NCBI GenBank assembly: GCA_017524545.1
Contig: JAFXVN010000028.1
Span: 1 to 64,000 of the forward strand
DNA from: Bacteroidaceae bacterium
GTDB lineage: Bacteria; Bacteroidota; Bacteroidia; Bacteroidales; Bacteroidaceae
DNA: 64,000 bases
Direction: 5' to 3'
The notes beneath the pieces were generated by a model. That model did not search any database and was not told the DNA's origin. It saw nothing but the letters and a program-made list of their open reading frames with translations. A program made the position numbers and the translations under genes. Below, one piece after another: positions 1-7,893 of the stretch. How positions within the stretch are numbered: the first letter of the stretch is position 1; each line of letters starts with the position of its first letter.

Positions 1-414
1 CTCTTCCGTGTCCTTGTCAATCACGCGGTCGGTGTTGGCGACAACAAAGATGTCAAATTTCCCTTGGGGGACTTTCACCTTGTCTGCTGTGTACTTTATG
101 TTGTAGTTCTCATCGCTGCCAGCCTGGGTGATGTTTGTCAGCGAAAATGATTTCACGCGGGCTTTGGTGTTGCTGTCAAAGAGATAGACTCTGGCTGTGT
201 TCACCTTGTACTCGTTCGTCGTGCCTTGCGTATGGTCGTTGCTGTCTTCGGCAGATCGGGTTGTTGAGGATAGGTTGCTTTGCAGGATGAATGTCACATT
301 TCCATCCGTGGCTTCTGTTTCAACGCGCTTACCGACATCTGCGAGGTCTTGCACGTCGCTACAGCTGTATAGAAGCGCTGCAGCAATAAGCAAAGTGCCT
401 GAGAAACTTCTCAT
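1..414 (-). CDS. Fimbrillin-family (FimA/Mfa1-like) lipoprotein, N-terminal part, cut by window edge
   Basis: The visible 138 residues begin with a lipoprotein signal: a short basic start, a hydrophobic stretch and the lipobox LLYSC. Then follows a beta-rich region (DGNVTFILQ, ARVYLFDS, GKFDIFVVANTD) of the kind found in the first domain of Bacteroidales fimbrillins, which are exported as lipoproteins and polymerised into fimbriae at the surface. An in-frame ATG also exists at 423, but 414 gives the better signal peptide. The gene lies just downstream of the DUF3868/OmpA and DUF3575 genes on the same strand, the usual partners of fimbrial subunits. The C-terminus is outside the window. Family placement is from pattern and context. 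Confidence 0.7.
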   Translation of the reverse strand, partial: MRSFSGTLLIAAALLYSCSDVQDLADVGKRVETEATDGNVTFILQSNLSSTTRSAEDSNDHTQGTTNEYKVNTARVYLFDSNTKARVKSFSLTNITQAGSDENYNIKYTADKVKVPQGKFDIFVVANTDRVIDKDTEE

Positions 415-442
415 GTTTACCATAGTTTTTGGTGTTTAGTAG

Positions 443-1966
443 TTATTGTTTGTTTTTAAGTTTATATTCTTGCATTTTCTTAAATTCAGCCAGCTGCTTG
501 TTGGCTTCGGGCACGCCTTGCTGTGCGGCTTGCTCCACAAGCTGGATGGCACGCTCCAGGTCGCCCTTCATGTAGGCAACGAGACCCTCGTTCATCGTCT
601 TCTGCGGGCTGTTATCCACTTTGGCCAGATGCTCTTCTGCCTCCTCCACGACACCGCGCTGAATGGAGAGGTAGGCCATTGTGAGGTTGATGTACGAGTC
701 GTTGGGGTATAGCAGATATGCCTTGCGGATGATGTTGTAGTACTTCTGGCGGTCGCTGGCATACTTGCCTGCCAGCTTGTAGATTTCGTTCAGGTTGAGG
801 TTGATGGGTCGTGTCTCGAACACGATTTCCGACTCTTCCACGGTGAACGGCCTGACGGTGTATTCCACTGTGTAGTTGGTGCAGCGCAGCTTGGGGAACA
901 CGTTTTCCAGATAGTATCTGTAGCCTGCAACTGCTTCCCTGCGCATCTGTGCCTCCTTCTCGTCGGGGCCGATGTTGCTGTTGGCTATTCGGAGCAGAAC
1001 GTCGCGTCCCGGTGTGGTGGTGTCCTCCCGCAGCTGTTTGCGGAAGCCTTCCCAGTTCTCGCCCTTGCCGGATGCCTCCATGCGGATGCCCTTGGCGATG
1101 CCCGTGCGCTGCAGGTACTTCTTGAGTGCTTCCGTGCGGTTCTCACTGAGCATCTGGTTGTGCTTGTATGTGCCTTCGGGCGAGGCATAGCCCTCTATGA
1201 CCATCCTTGTGATGGTGACGTTGGAGTCGTTCTTGACGATGTTCACCGAGTTGTGAATCTTCTGCAGCTCCTCGGGGTTGGTCATGTAGTCAGGCAGGAT
1301 GTCCCACTTGTTGACCACGAAGCAGAGATAAGCCGAACCTTTCTCCTCGCGCACCTTGACGCTGTTGTCGGCTGGCGGCAGCAGATAGACGGGGTACAGG
1401 TTGACCTCTGGAGCTTCTTCCTTCTTCTTGGCGAAGGCAGCCACCACCTCCTCGCCTCTCACCTTCTGCTTGTTGCAGGCGCAGCTCAGGCGCTTCAGCT
1501 TCAGCACGGCGCTCTCCATCCACGGCTCGAACTTTGTCGTGCGGAGATAGTTGACGGTGAGGTTCGTGCCTTTCTTCTTCCGAAGGACGAGAGCGTCCGG
1601 GTATTTCGGCCTCAGGTTGCGGTCGAAGTATATCTGCTGGTTGCGGCTGTTGAGGAATATCAGGGGGAGGCTCTTGCTCCGCAGGCTTAACGTATCTACA
1701 ATCTCGGGTGCCAGTATTACCGACTGTGAAGCAGGAATATCCTGAATGGCGGTCAGCTGCAGCGAAACCACCACATTGTTGTCAACCACCGCAATGGCGG
1801 AATTGTTGACTTTCATCACATAGTCGTATTTTGGCTTTTGGGGAGTTTGGGATACTCCTGCGGCTGCTGTAGCAGGCAGCAGAATCGACAGCAGGAGCAT
1901 TGTCCACCATTTGCTTGTCTGGTTGCTATTTTTTGTGTTCATCTGATAGCCAGTCATCATATTCAC
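443..1966 (-). CDS. DUF3868 / OmpA-like periplasmic or outer-membrane protein with TPR tail
   Basis: 507 residues. A signal peptide (hydrophobic LLLSILLPATAAAG) is followed by a DUF3868-type domain (about 50-190). Then comes an OmpA-family peptidoglycan-binding domain (about 195-340) with the marks ITRMVIEGYASPEGTY and NQMLSENRTEALKKYL. The C-terminal 100 residues look like TPR helices (YPNDSYINLTMAYLSIQRG). Such proteins sit beside fimbrillin genes in Bacteroidales and probably anchor or assemble the fimbria. The gene lies 17 bp downstream of the DUF3575 gene and 29 bp upstream of the fimbrillin, which suggests one operon. Confidence 0.8.
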   Translation of the reverse strand: MNMMTGYQMNTKNSNQTSKWWTMLLLSILLPATAAAGVSQTPQKPKYDYVMKVNNSAIAVVDNNVVVSLQLTAIQDIPASQSVILAPEIVDTLSLRSKSLPLIFLNSRNQQIYFDRNLRPKYPDALVLRKKKGTNLTVNYLRTTKFEPWMESAVLKLKRLSCACNKQKVRGEEVVAAFAKKKEEAPEVNLYPVYLLPPADNSVKVREEKGSAYLCFVVNKWDILPDYMTNPEELQKIHNSVNIVKNDSNVTITRMVIEGYASPEGTYKHNQMLSENRTEALKKYLQRTGIAKGIRMEASGKGENWEGFRKQLREDTTTPGRDVLLRIANSNIGPDEKEAQMRREAVAGYRYYLENVFPKLRCTNYTVEYTVRPFTVEESEIVFETRPINLNLNEIYKLAGKYASDRQKYYNIIRKAYLLYPNDSYINLTMAYLSIQRGVVEEAEEHLAKVDNSPQKTMNEGLVAYMKGDLERAIQLVEQAAQQGVPEANKQLAEFKKMQEYKLKNKQ

Positions 1967-1982
1967 ATATATATATAATGTG

Positions 1983-2549
1983 TTAGAAGATGTACAGAAC
2001 GCTCACGCCCAACTTCGAGATGCCCCAGTAGTTGTATCCGGAATCCTCTATCAGCTTGCCGCAAGTTTCGCATCCGCTCTTCTTATAATCTATATAGGTA
2101 TAACCCGCACCAATCTCTGCACCGATGTTCCAGTGCTTCGACAGCGGGTATTCGTAGCCAATGCCAATGCCGCCGCCCACGAACCATCCTTCGTAGCGGT
2201 ACTTCTTCAGGTTCGTGAAGAACTTGAAGGGAATGCCTTTGTTGGCGATGTTATACTGTCCGCCGTGTAGATAGGGACCCCAATAGAAGCCGTTCATCAC
2301 CTGACAGGTGTAGAAGCGGCATTGCCCCTGTAACGCCCAGAACTTGTTGACTGTATTCTCGCCCCTTTTCCATGGGCGGATGCTTCCGTACACGTCTATC
2401 GACGTCCGTTTCGATACGGGCATCTCGATACCTGCCGAGAGTGACCCCATCACATCAAACACAAGATTATTGCTGACGGCTAAACGCTGCGCATGTGCCG
2501 AAAAACATGCAAGTGCCAATATGATATGCAAAAAAAGTGTCCGTCTCAT
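1983..2549 (-). CDS. DUF3575 outer-membrane beta-barrel protein
   Basis: 188 residues with a cleavable signal peptide (LFLHIILALACFSAHAQ) and repeated aromatic-ended strands (GIEMPVSKRTSIDVYGSIRP, GIGIGYEYPLSKHWNIGAEIG), ending in an aromatic residue as outer-membrane barrels do. The pattern matches DUF3575, a family that precedes DUF3868 and fimbrillin genes in Bacteroidales. It is the first gene of the three-gene leftward operon. Its exact job is unknown; an outer-membrane role in fimbria assembly is inferred from the neighbours. Confidence 0.75.
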   Translation of the reverse strand: MRRTLFLHIILALACFSAHAQRLAVSNNLVFDVMGSLSAGIEMPVSKRTSIDVYGSIRPWKRGENTVNKFWALQGQCRFYTCQVMNGFYWGPYLHGGQYNIANKGIPFKFFTNLKKYRYEGWFVGGGIGIGYEYPLSKHWNIGAEIGAGYTYIDYKKSGCETCGKLIEDSGYNYWGISKLGVSVLYIF

Positions 2550-2862
2550 TGGTTGAATACCTTATCCTTTTGTGAAGAAATGTAAATGGTTTCAAGCAAA
2601 ATCATATAGAATTATTGTAAATTTCAGAACAAATTTAAGAAATAAAAATGAAATAACCTGCATTGTTGCCTTACTTTTTTTCATTATTTAACATTTTTGT
2701 AGGCGTATTGGTGTAAAAAGAGCTTCCTGATGCTTATTTTGCCCTTCATTACACGTAAAAATGCGCAAACAAGGTCTGTTTCGTGTGATGAAGCCAAAGA
2801 GAGCATTTCCTTGCATGTTTCCAGACAATAAGCTACCTTTGCAAAATCGTCAAATTGTAAAT
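2550..2862. other. 313-bp intergenic region
   Basis: An A+T-rich gap between the DUF3575 gene and the 3' end of the beta-barrel receptor gene. It holds a candidate leftward promoter box (2630-2637) and a rightward TACCTTTG-like box near 2833 that points into the antisense of the receptor gene. I see no credible coding frame. Confidence 0.5.
2630..2637 (-). promoter_or_regulatory. Candidate -7 box of the fimbria-type operon
   Basis: On the - strand this reads TAAATTTG, matching the Bacteroidetes TAnnTTTG box, about 80 bp before the DUF3575 start. No clear -33 TTTG is visible, so the call is weak. Confidence 0.35.
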
Positions 2863-5064
2863 TCAAAAGTCTTTGCCGACGAACTCTGCTTCCTTGCTCA
2901 ATGCCCCCTCCTTCGTCTTTGCCGATGGCTGGCGGAAGTGATAGGAGACACTCAGCACGATGTTGGGGTAGGTGGGACGCACCCACGTCTCACTGCTCAT
3001 GAGTGTGGAGGTGCGGAGGCTGTGGTAGCGGGCTGTATGGAAGATGTCGTGCGCCACGAGCCCTAATTGCAGCTTGCCTTTGAGGAGGCTCTGGCGTGCA
3101 GCGAGGTCGAAATAGACGTAGGCCGTCTCCCAGCCTTGCGTAAGATGGTGGCCGCTTACGAAATGCCCGTCGAACTGGACGGAGGTGTTCTTTGCCAGGC
3201 GGAAGTTGTTGATGCACCCGATGGTTCCCGTCGTGTTGTGCGTGCTGGTGCAGCCTTCGTAGGTGGCGCGGAAGTTGTGGAGGGACAGGTCGCCATTGGC
3301 TGTGAGCTGCCACCAGCGGGTGGGCTTTGTCGTGACCTGAAGCTCAAGACCTTTGCGCCATCCGTTGCCGGCGTTGATGATGCTGTCGAGCGTCACTCCG
3401 ACATCGTAGGCTCTGCGGACGTAATCCACCACGCCTGTCCTGCGACGCGCATAGACGGTTGCCGTCACCTGCGTTTTGCTAATCATCTTGCGCCAGGAGA
3501 GTTCCATCGAGTGGATGTGCTCCGACTCCAAATCGGGGTTGCCGATGATGCGCGTGTGGTAGTCCTCGTAGGTGATGTAGGGTTCCAGCTTCCAGATGCC
3601 CGGGCGGTTGGTGCGTCGCGAGTAGCCGAGCGTGAAGGTGCCTGCCTTGGCGGTCGTATAGGCGAGGTGTGCCGAGGGATAAAGCTCGGTGTATCTTTTG
3701 TGTCGGCTGGTGATGGTGGGCAAATCCATGTCGTCGCGGACGTGGTCGATACGCAGGCCTGCATCGAACTGCCAGGGGCCGAAGCGGTCGTTCACCTGAG
3801 CATAGCTGCTGTGCGTCTGGCGGCGGTAGTAGAAAGGTGCATAGAGGTCATCCTGCCAGACGAAGTTCTGGCTGGGCAAGTCCCAATAGCAGATGCGGTA
3901 GTCCCCATGCTCGCTATAGGTTGTATATTGATAGCCGAGTTCAAGTGTGCCTGTCTGACGGTAGTGCAGCTTATAAGAGGCGGCTCCGTCGCAATCCCAA
4001 TGGTGCTCCGTCTCGTAGCCGCGTGTACCCTCCTGCCGCGCACCGTTCAGGTCGAACATATTGCTCTCGGTGTATTCCTCCGAGAAGTTGTCGTAGCGCA
4101 AGCGGTTGGAGATGCTAATCTCATCGCCCCGCTCGTTGAGCTTCCAAGTGTAGTCAACAGCAGCCTGGAAGAGGTGCTTCGTCAGCTTGTAGCGGTCGTG
4201 AGCCTCCTCCATCTTCTCCAAGGGAGGAGTGAACTGCTGCGACTCTTCTCCTTTATACATCATATCCCCGCCTCGCGGATTGATGGTCTTGCCGCCTTGC
4301 AAGTCGATGGTTAGCAGGTGCCAGCCATTGTTGAACTCATAGCCGCCCTGCCCGATGAAAGTGCGGAAGTCGCGGAAGCGTGTGCCGTCGGCAAAGGAAG
4401 TTACCGCCTCTGTGCTTCCTCCGTTCCCCCCTCCTTTGGAGGGGTCGGGGGAGGCTGTCACTTTCTCCTGCTGGAACTGGCTCTTGTTGTGGATGTCGGA
4501 GCCTTGTCCGCTTACATATATATTATGATGACCTGTGCGGTAGTTGATTTTCGTGTCGAGCGAAAGCGTGCCCCATGTCGAGGCCGTGCCGTTGACGGCC
4601 AAGTCCCAGCCTTCCGTCTCGCTGCGGCGGGTGACGATGTTGATAATGCCCACATCACCATCTGTCTTGTACTTGGCAGAGGGCGTGGTCAGTATCTCGA
4701 TGTCCTTAATGCTGGCTGCACCAATCATCTGCAATGCCTCTGTGCCAGAGAGAGGCGATGGCTTGCCATCGATATAGACAAGGAACTCTTGGCTACCGCG
4801 AAAGGAGAGGCTTCCGTCGGCATCTATGATGACACCCGGCACAGCCCGCAACACGTCGAGAGCCGTGCCGCCCTGTGCCGTCAGCACTTGGCTGGCATCT
4901 AACCGTTGCCTGTCCAAGCGATAGCTGATGCGCTGCCGCTGTCCGTTGATGCTTACCTCCCGCATCATCGTCGTGTCTGGACGCTCCGGCTTCTCTTGTG
5001 CTTGGAGAGAGATGCAAGGAAAGAGGAACAAAAACAGCAGGAACTTCGACGTTATGTGTGCCAT
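2863..5064 (-). CDS. TonB-family outer-membrane beta-barrel receptor (OMP_b-brl_3 type)
   Basis: 733 residues. A signal peptide (LLFLFLFPCISLQAQ) leads into a plug domain (about 50-150) with VLRAVPGVIIDADGSLSFRG, VYIDGKPSPLSG and IEILTTPSAKYKTDGDVGIIN. A long barrel follows with the family motif YTELYPSAHLAYT and RRTNRPGIWKLEPY. The usual N-terminal carboxypeptidase-like domain of this family is missing, so the protein is short for the group. Probable role: uptake of an unknown ligand across the outer membrane. An in-frame palindromic insertion (about 4426-4454, residues KGGGNGGST) lies in an extracellular-loop-like part. The gene is divergent from the GH3 gene, with two back-to-back promoters between them. 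Confidence 0.85.
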   Translation of the reverse strand: MAHITSKFLLFLFLFPCISLQAQEKPERPDTTMMREVSINGQRQRISYRLDRQRLDASQVLTAQGGTALDVLRAVPGVIIDADGSLSFRGSQEFLVYIDGKPSPLSGTEALQMIGAASIKDIEILTTPSAKYKTDGDVGIINIVTRRSETEGWDLAVNGTASTWGTLSLDTKINYRTGHHNIYVSGQGSDIHNKSQFQQEKVTASPDPSKGGGNGGSTEAVTSFADGTRFRDFRTFIGQGGYEFNNGWHLLTIDLQGGKTINPRGGDMMYKGEESQQFTPPLEKMEEAHDRYKLTKHLFQAAVDYTWKLNERGDEISISNRLRYDNFSEEYTESNMFDLNGARQEGTRGYETEHHWDCDGAASYKLHYRQTGTLELGYQYTTYSEHGDYRICYWDLPSQNFVWQDDLYAPFYYRRQTHSSYAQVNDRFGPWQFDAGLRIDHVRDDMDLPTITSRHKRYTELYPSAHLAYTTAKAGTFTLGYSRRTNRPGIWKLEPYITYEDYHTRIIGNPDLESEHIHSMELSWRKMISKTQVTATVYARRRTGVVDYVRRAYDVGVTLDSIINAGNGWRKGLELQVTTKPTRWWQLTANGDLSLHNFRATYEGCTSTHNTTGTIGCINNFRLAKNTSVQFDGHFVSGHHLTQGWETAYVYFDLAARQSLLKGKLQLGLVAHDIFHTARYHSLRTSTLMSSETWVRPTYPNIVLSVSYHFRQPSAKTKEGALSKEAEFVGKDF
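4426..4454. repeat. Short G/C palindromic repeat inserted in frame in the receptor gene
   Basis: The core is a CCCCTCC-ttt-GGAGGGG palindrome followed by tcggggga. The same type of element lies in frame in both GH3 genes (near 6376 and 9993). It adds about ten residues rich in Pro, Gly and Ser and does not break the frame. Confidence 0.7.
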
Positions 5065-5092
5065 GATGGAGCAGATTTTACCTTAAACAATG

Positions 5093-5100
5093 CAAAGATA
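5093..5100 (-). promoter_or_regulatory. Promoter box of the beta-barrel receptor gene
   Basis: On the - strand the bases read TATCTTTG, a perfect TAnnTTTG match, 29 bp before the receptor start codon. It forms a divergent pair with the rightward box at 5144. Confidence 0.6.
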
Positions 5101-5143
5101 TACTTTTTTTGGCATAAACACAAGGAATGTTAAGAAATAGGTG

Positions 5144-5151
5144 TATCTTTG
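5144..5151 (+). promoter_or_regulatory. Promoter box of the first GH3 gene
   Basis: TATCTTTG on the + strand. Transcription from it would start near 5158. An ATG at 5149 would then be upstream of the transcript, so the start at 5170 is preferred. Confidence 0.6.
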
Positions 5152-5169
5152 CAGGAAAATCATCCTGTT

Positions 5170-7362
5170 ATGATAATAAAAGTAAGTATTAAGAAAGAAG
5201 AATTAAGGAGGGTGTTCCTCTTCCTTTCTGTTTTTCAGTTTTTCACCTTTTTACCTTTGCTTGCGCAAGCTCCTTATAAAAATCCCAGGCTCAGTCCCAA
5301 GGAACGTGCCATCGACCTCTGCCAGCGACTCACCTTGGACGAGAAGGTGGGGCTGATGATGCACTACTCAAAGCCCGTTGAGCGGCTCGATGTACCCGTC
5401 TTCCAATGGTGGAGCGAGGCACTGCATGGCGTGGGACGCAACGGCAACGCCACGGTCTTCCCCATTACGATGGCGATGGCTGCCACTTTCGACACCCTGC
5501 TTGTGGAGCGTGTCTTCACGGCGGTCAGCGATGAGGCTCGCGTCAAGTACAACAAGGCATGCCGCCTCGGGACGCAACGCGAGATGTACCACGGCCTCTC
5601 CTTCTGGACGCCGAACATCAACATCTTCCGCGACCCGCGATGGGGCAGGGGACAGGAGACATACGGTGAAGACCCCTACCTGACAGCTGTCATGGGCAAG
5701 AGCGTGGTGCGCGGTCTGCAAGGGCCGATGGATGCGCCCTACCAGAAGCTGCTGGCCTGCGCCAAGCACTTTGCCGTCCATAGCGGACCGGAATGGAGCC
5801 GCCACCGCTACAATGCCGAGAACATCAAGCTGCGCGACCTCTACGAGACCTATCTCTATGCTTTCCGTGCCCTCGTCAAGGAGGCGAAGGTGGCCGAGGT
5901 GATGTGCGCCTACAACCGCTTCGAGGGTAAGCCCTGTTGCGGCAGCGACCGCCTCCTCCAGCAGATATTACGCGAGGAATGGAAGTTCGACGGACTGGTG
6001 ACGAGCGACTGCTGGGCGGTGGATGACTTCTGGAAAGACTGGGGACATCATTACAGCGAGAGCAAGACAGTTGCGGTGAGCGAGGCAGTGATAGCCGGAA
6101 CGGACGTGGAGTGTGGCGAAACCTTCGGCAGTCTGAAGGACGGAGTAAAGGAAGGCCGCATCAAGGAAGAGACCATCGACAGGAGCCTTGTTCGCTTGCT
6201 CGAGGCACGTTTCCGTCTGGGCGACTTCGACGACCCGCACCTCAACCCATGGAACAGGATTCCCGACGACCGCCTCTGCTGCCAAGAGCATAGCGAATTG
6301 GCACTTGAGGCAGCCCGCAAGAGCATTGTTCTGCTGAAGAACAATGGCATATTGCCATTGGAAGACCCTTCCCAACCTCCCCTTAAAGGGGAGGAGTCCT
6401 CTCCCTTTAAGGGAGAGTTAGACTTTAAGGGAGAGTTAGAGAGGGTCTTCATCTTGGGTCCCAACGCTGCGGACAGCACCATGATGTGGGGTAACTACAA
6501 CGGCTTCCCCCTGCACACCATTACGCTGGCAGAGGGCATCCGCAGCATCTGTCCCTCCGCCTCGCTCATCCCGTGGAAGAAGGATGTTGAGCAGCAGGTA
6601 CAGGCAGCTAAAGATGCCCAGACCGTTATCTTCTGCGGCGGCATTTCGCCAAGTCTCGAAGGTGAAGAGATGGACGTGAAGGAAGAGGGCTTCAAGGGCG
6701 GCGACCGCACGATGATAGAGCTGCCGCAGACGCAGCGCGACATCCTCGCCGCTCTGCACAAGGCAGGCAAGCGCGTCATCCTCGTCCTCTGTTCGGGCAG
6801 TGCCATCGGACTTGTTCCTGAACAGCAAACCACCGATGCCATCCTTCAGGTTTGGTACGGCGGTCAGGCTGGTGGACAGGCTTTGGCAGAGGTGCTGTTC
6901 GGCCGCATCAATCCCAGTGGCCGCCTGCCAGTCACCTTCTATCGCAACGTGGAGCAATTGCCCGACTTCGAGAACTACAATATGGAGGGTCACACCTACC
7001 GCTACTTCCGTGGCGAGCCGCTCTATCCCTTCGGCTACGGTCTCAGCTATAGCACTTTCGTCTATGGCAAGCCGCGCTTCGCCGATGGTAAGCTGACGGT
7101 TCCCGTCAGCAATAAGTCGAAACGCGACGGCACAGAGACGGTGCTTGTCTATATAAGCAAGGTGGGCGATGCAGACGGCCCCATCCGTACCCTCCGAGCA
7201 TTCCAGCGCGTAGAGATTGCGGCAGGCAGCACCGCACAGGTCAGCATCCCCCTTCCCGACACAGCCTTTGAGTGGTGGGACGTGAAGTCCAACGCCATGC
7301 GTATCCTGCCAGGCAAATACGTTATTCAGGTCGGGAAATACAAATTGACCATTGAACGTTGA
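5170..7362 (+). CDS. Secreted GH3 glycoside hydrolase (beta-xylosidase/beta-glucosidase type)
   Basis: 730 residues from this start. A signal-like hydrophobic segment (VFLFLSVFQFFTFLPLLAQA) is followed by the GH3 TIM barrel with WWSEALHGVG, NIFRDPRWGRGQETYGEDP and CAKHFAVHSGPE. The nucleophile region is GLVTSDCWAV, where the Asp is the predicted nucleophile. A GH3 C-terminal alpha/beta domain (SGRLPVTFY, YPFGYGLSYSTF) and a fibronectin-III-like tail (ILPGKYVIQVG) follow. The WWSEALHGV and PRWGRGQETYGEDP signatures resemble bacterial xylan beta-xylosidases, but there is no PA14 insert. Two palindromic repeats are inserted in frame around 6376-6440. Role: release of sugars from oligosaccharides in the periplasm. 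Confidence 0.9.
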   Translation: MIIKVSIKKEELRRVFLFLSVFQFFTFLPLLAQAPYKNPRLSPKERAIDLCQRLTLDEKVGLMMHYSKPVERLDVPVFQWWSEALHGVGRNGNATVFPITMAMAATFDTLLVERVFTAVSDEARVKYNKACRLGTQREMYHGLSFWTPNINIFRDPRWGRGQETYGEDPYLTAVMGKSVVRGLQGPMDAPYQKLLACAKHFAVHSGPEWSRHRYNAENIKLRDLYETYLYAFRALVKEAKVAEVMCAYNRFEGKPCCGSDRLLQQILREEWKFDGLVTSDCWAVDDFWKDWGHHYSESKTVAVSEAVIAGTDVECGETFGSLKDGVKEGRIKEETIDRSLVRLLEARFRLGDFDDPHLNPWNRIPDDRLCCQEHSELALEAARKSIVLLKNNGILPLEDPSQPPLKGEESSPFKGELDFKGELERVFILGPNAADSTMMWGNYNGFPLHTITLAEGIRSICPSASLIPWKKDVEQQVQAAKDAQTVIFCGGISPSLEGEEMDVKEEGFKGGDRTMIELPQTQRDILAALHKAGKRVILVLCSGSAIGLVPEQQTTDAILQVWYGGQAGGQALAEVLFGRINPSGRLPVTFYRNVEQLPDFENYNMEGHTYRYFRGEPLYPFGYGLSYSTFVYGKPRFADGKLTVPVSNKSKRDGTETVLVYISKVGDADGPIRTLRAFQRVEIAAGSTAQVSIPLPDTAFEWWDVKSNAMRILPGKYVIQVGKYKLTIER
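6376..6447. repeat. Two in-frame palindromic repeats in the first GH3 gene
   Basis: The palindromes CCTCCCC-ttaaa-GGGGAGG (6376-6394) and CTCCCTT-t-AAGGGAG (6401-6415) are followed by a further gagagttag repeat. They encode a Pro/Lys/Gly/Glu-rich loop with the repeated peptide FKGEL just before the start of the C-terminal GH3 domain. Reading frame is kept. Confidence 0.7.
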
Positions 7363-7365
7363 CCA
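7345..7365 (+). repeat. Heptamer tandem repeat (TTGACCA/TTGAACG)
   Basis: Three 7-bp units, ttgacca, ttgaacg, ttgacca, span the stop codon of the first GH3 gene. Similar heptamers occur at 9132 and 10505. Confidence 0.6.
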
Positions 7366-7371
7366 TTCATT

Positions 7372-7893
7372 TTGAATTTATATATTTTGAATTTAATAAT
7401 CGAGATACCGCCTATTAGCGATAAGGATTGTTACTACATCCAAGAGCGCTACAAGCATTGTTTCAACTATCCTTTGCACAAGCACGATGCCTACGAGCTG
7501 AACTTTGTGGAGCATTGTGCCGGGGCGCGGCGTATTGTCGGCGACAGCATGGAGGTGCTGGGCGACTACGACCTCACCCTCGTTGGCTACAATTTGGAAC
7601 ACGTTTGGGAGCAGTATGAATGCAAGTCGGAGACGTTGCACGAGATAACCATACAGATGCCTTCCAACCTCTTCTCCGATGCTTGGCTGAACCGCCGCGC
7701 GATGCAGCCGCTCAAGGATATGCTGGATGCCTCGAAGGTCGGCATCGCTTTCGGCAATACCAGCATCGACCCCGCTTCCGTCACGGACAGCGTCCGCACG
7801 ATGGTCTGGGCGCTCTTCTCCCTCTTCCCCGCAGCCATCGCCTTCGCAATGGGTCTGCTGGCATATTACTTCCCCATAAAAAATAGATGTTCA
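7372..7893 (+). pseudogene. AraC-family regulator fragment (cupin part) joined to a transporter-like tail
   Basis: This reading frame (TTG first codon, no good ribosome site) runs without a stop into the second GH3 gene. Residues about 10-135 match the N-terminal sensor half of a Bacteroidales AraC regulator: EIPPISDKDCYYIQERYKH, LHKHDAYELNFVE, GARRIVGDSMEVLGDYDLTL and LEHVWEQY. The DNA-binding half is missing. After about residue 140 the frame turns into a hydrophobic piece (FSLFPAAIAFAMGLLAYYFPIKN) like the last helix of an MFS/GPH sugar transporter. This looks like a deletion that fused two broken genes. A real fusion protein cannot be excluded because the frame is open. Confidence 0.65.

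Noticed and set aside
3067-4314. 415-residue open frame on the + strand
   Set aside because: It lies fully antisense to the beta-barrel receptor and arises from its codon bias; no promoter, ribosome site or domain.
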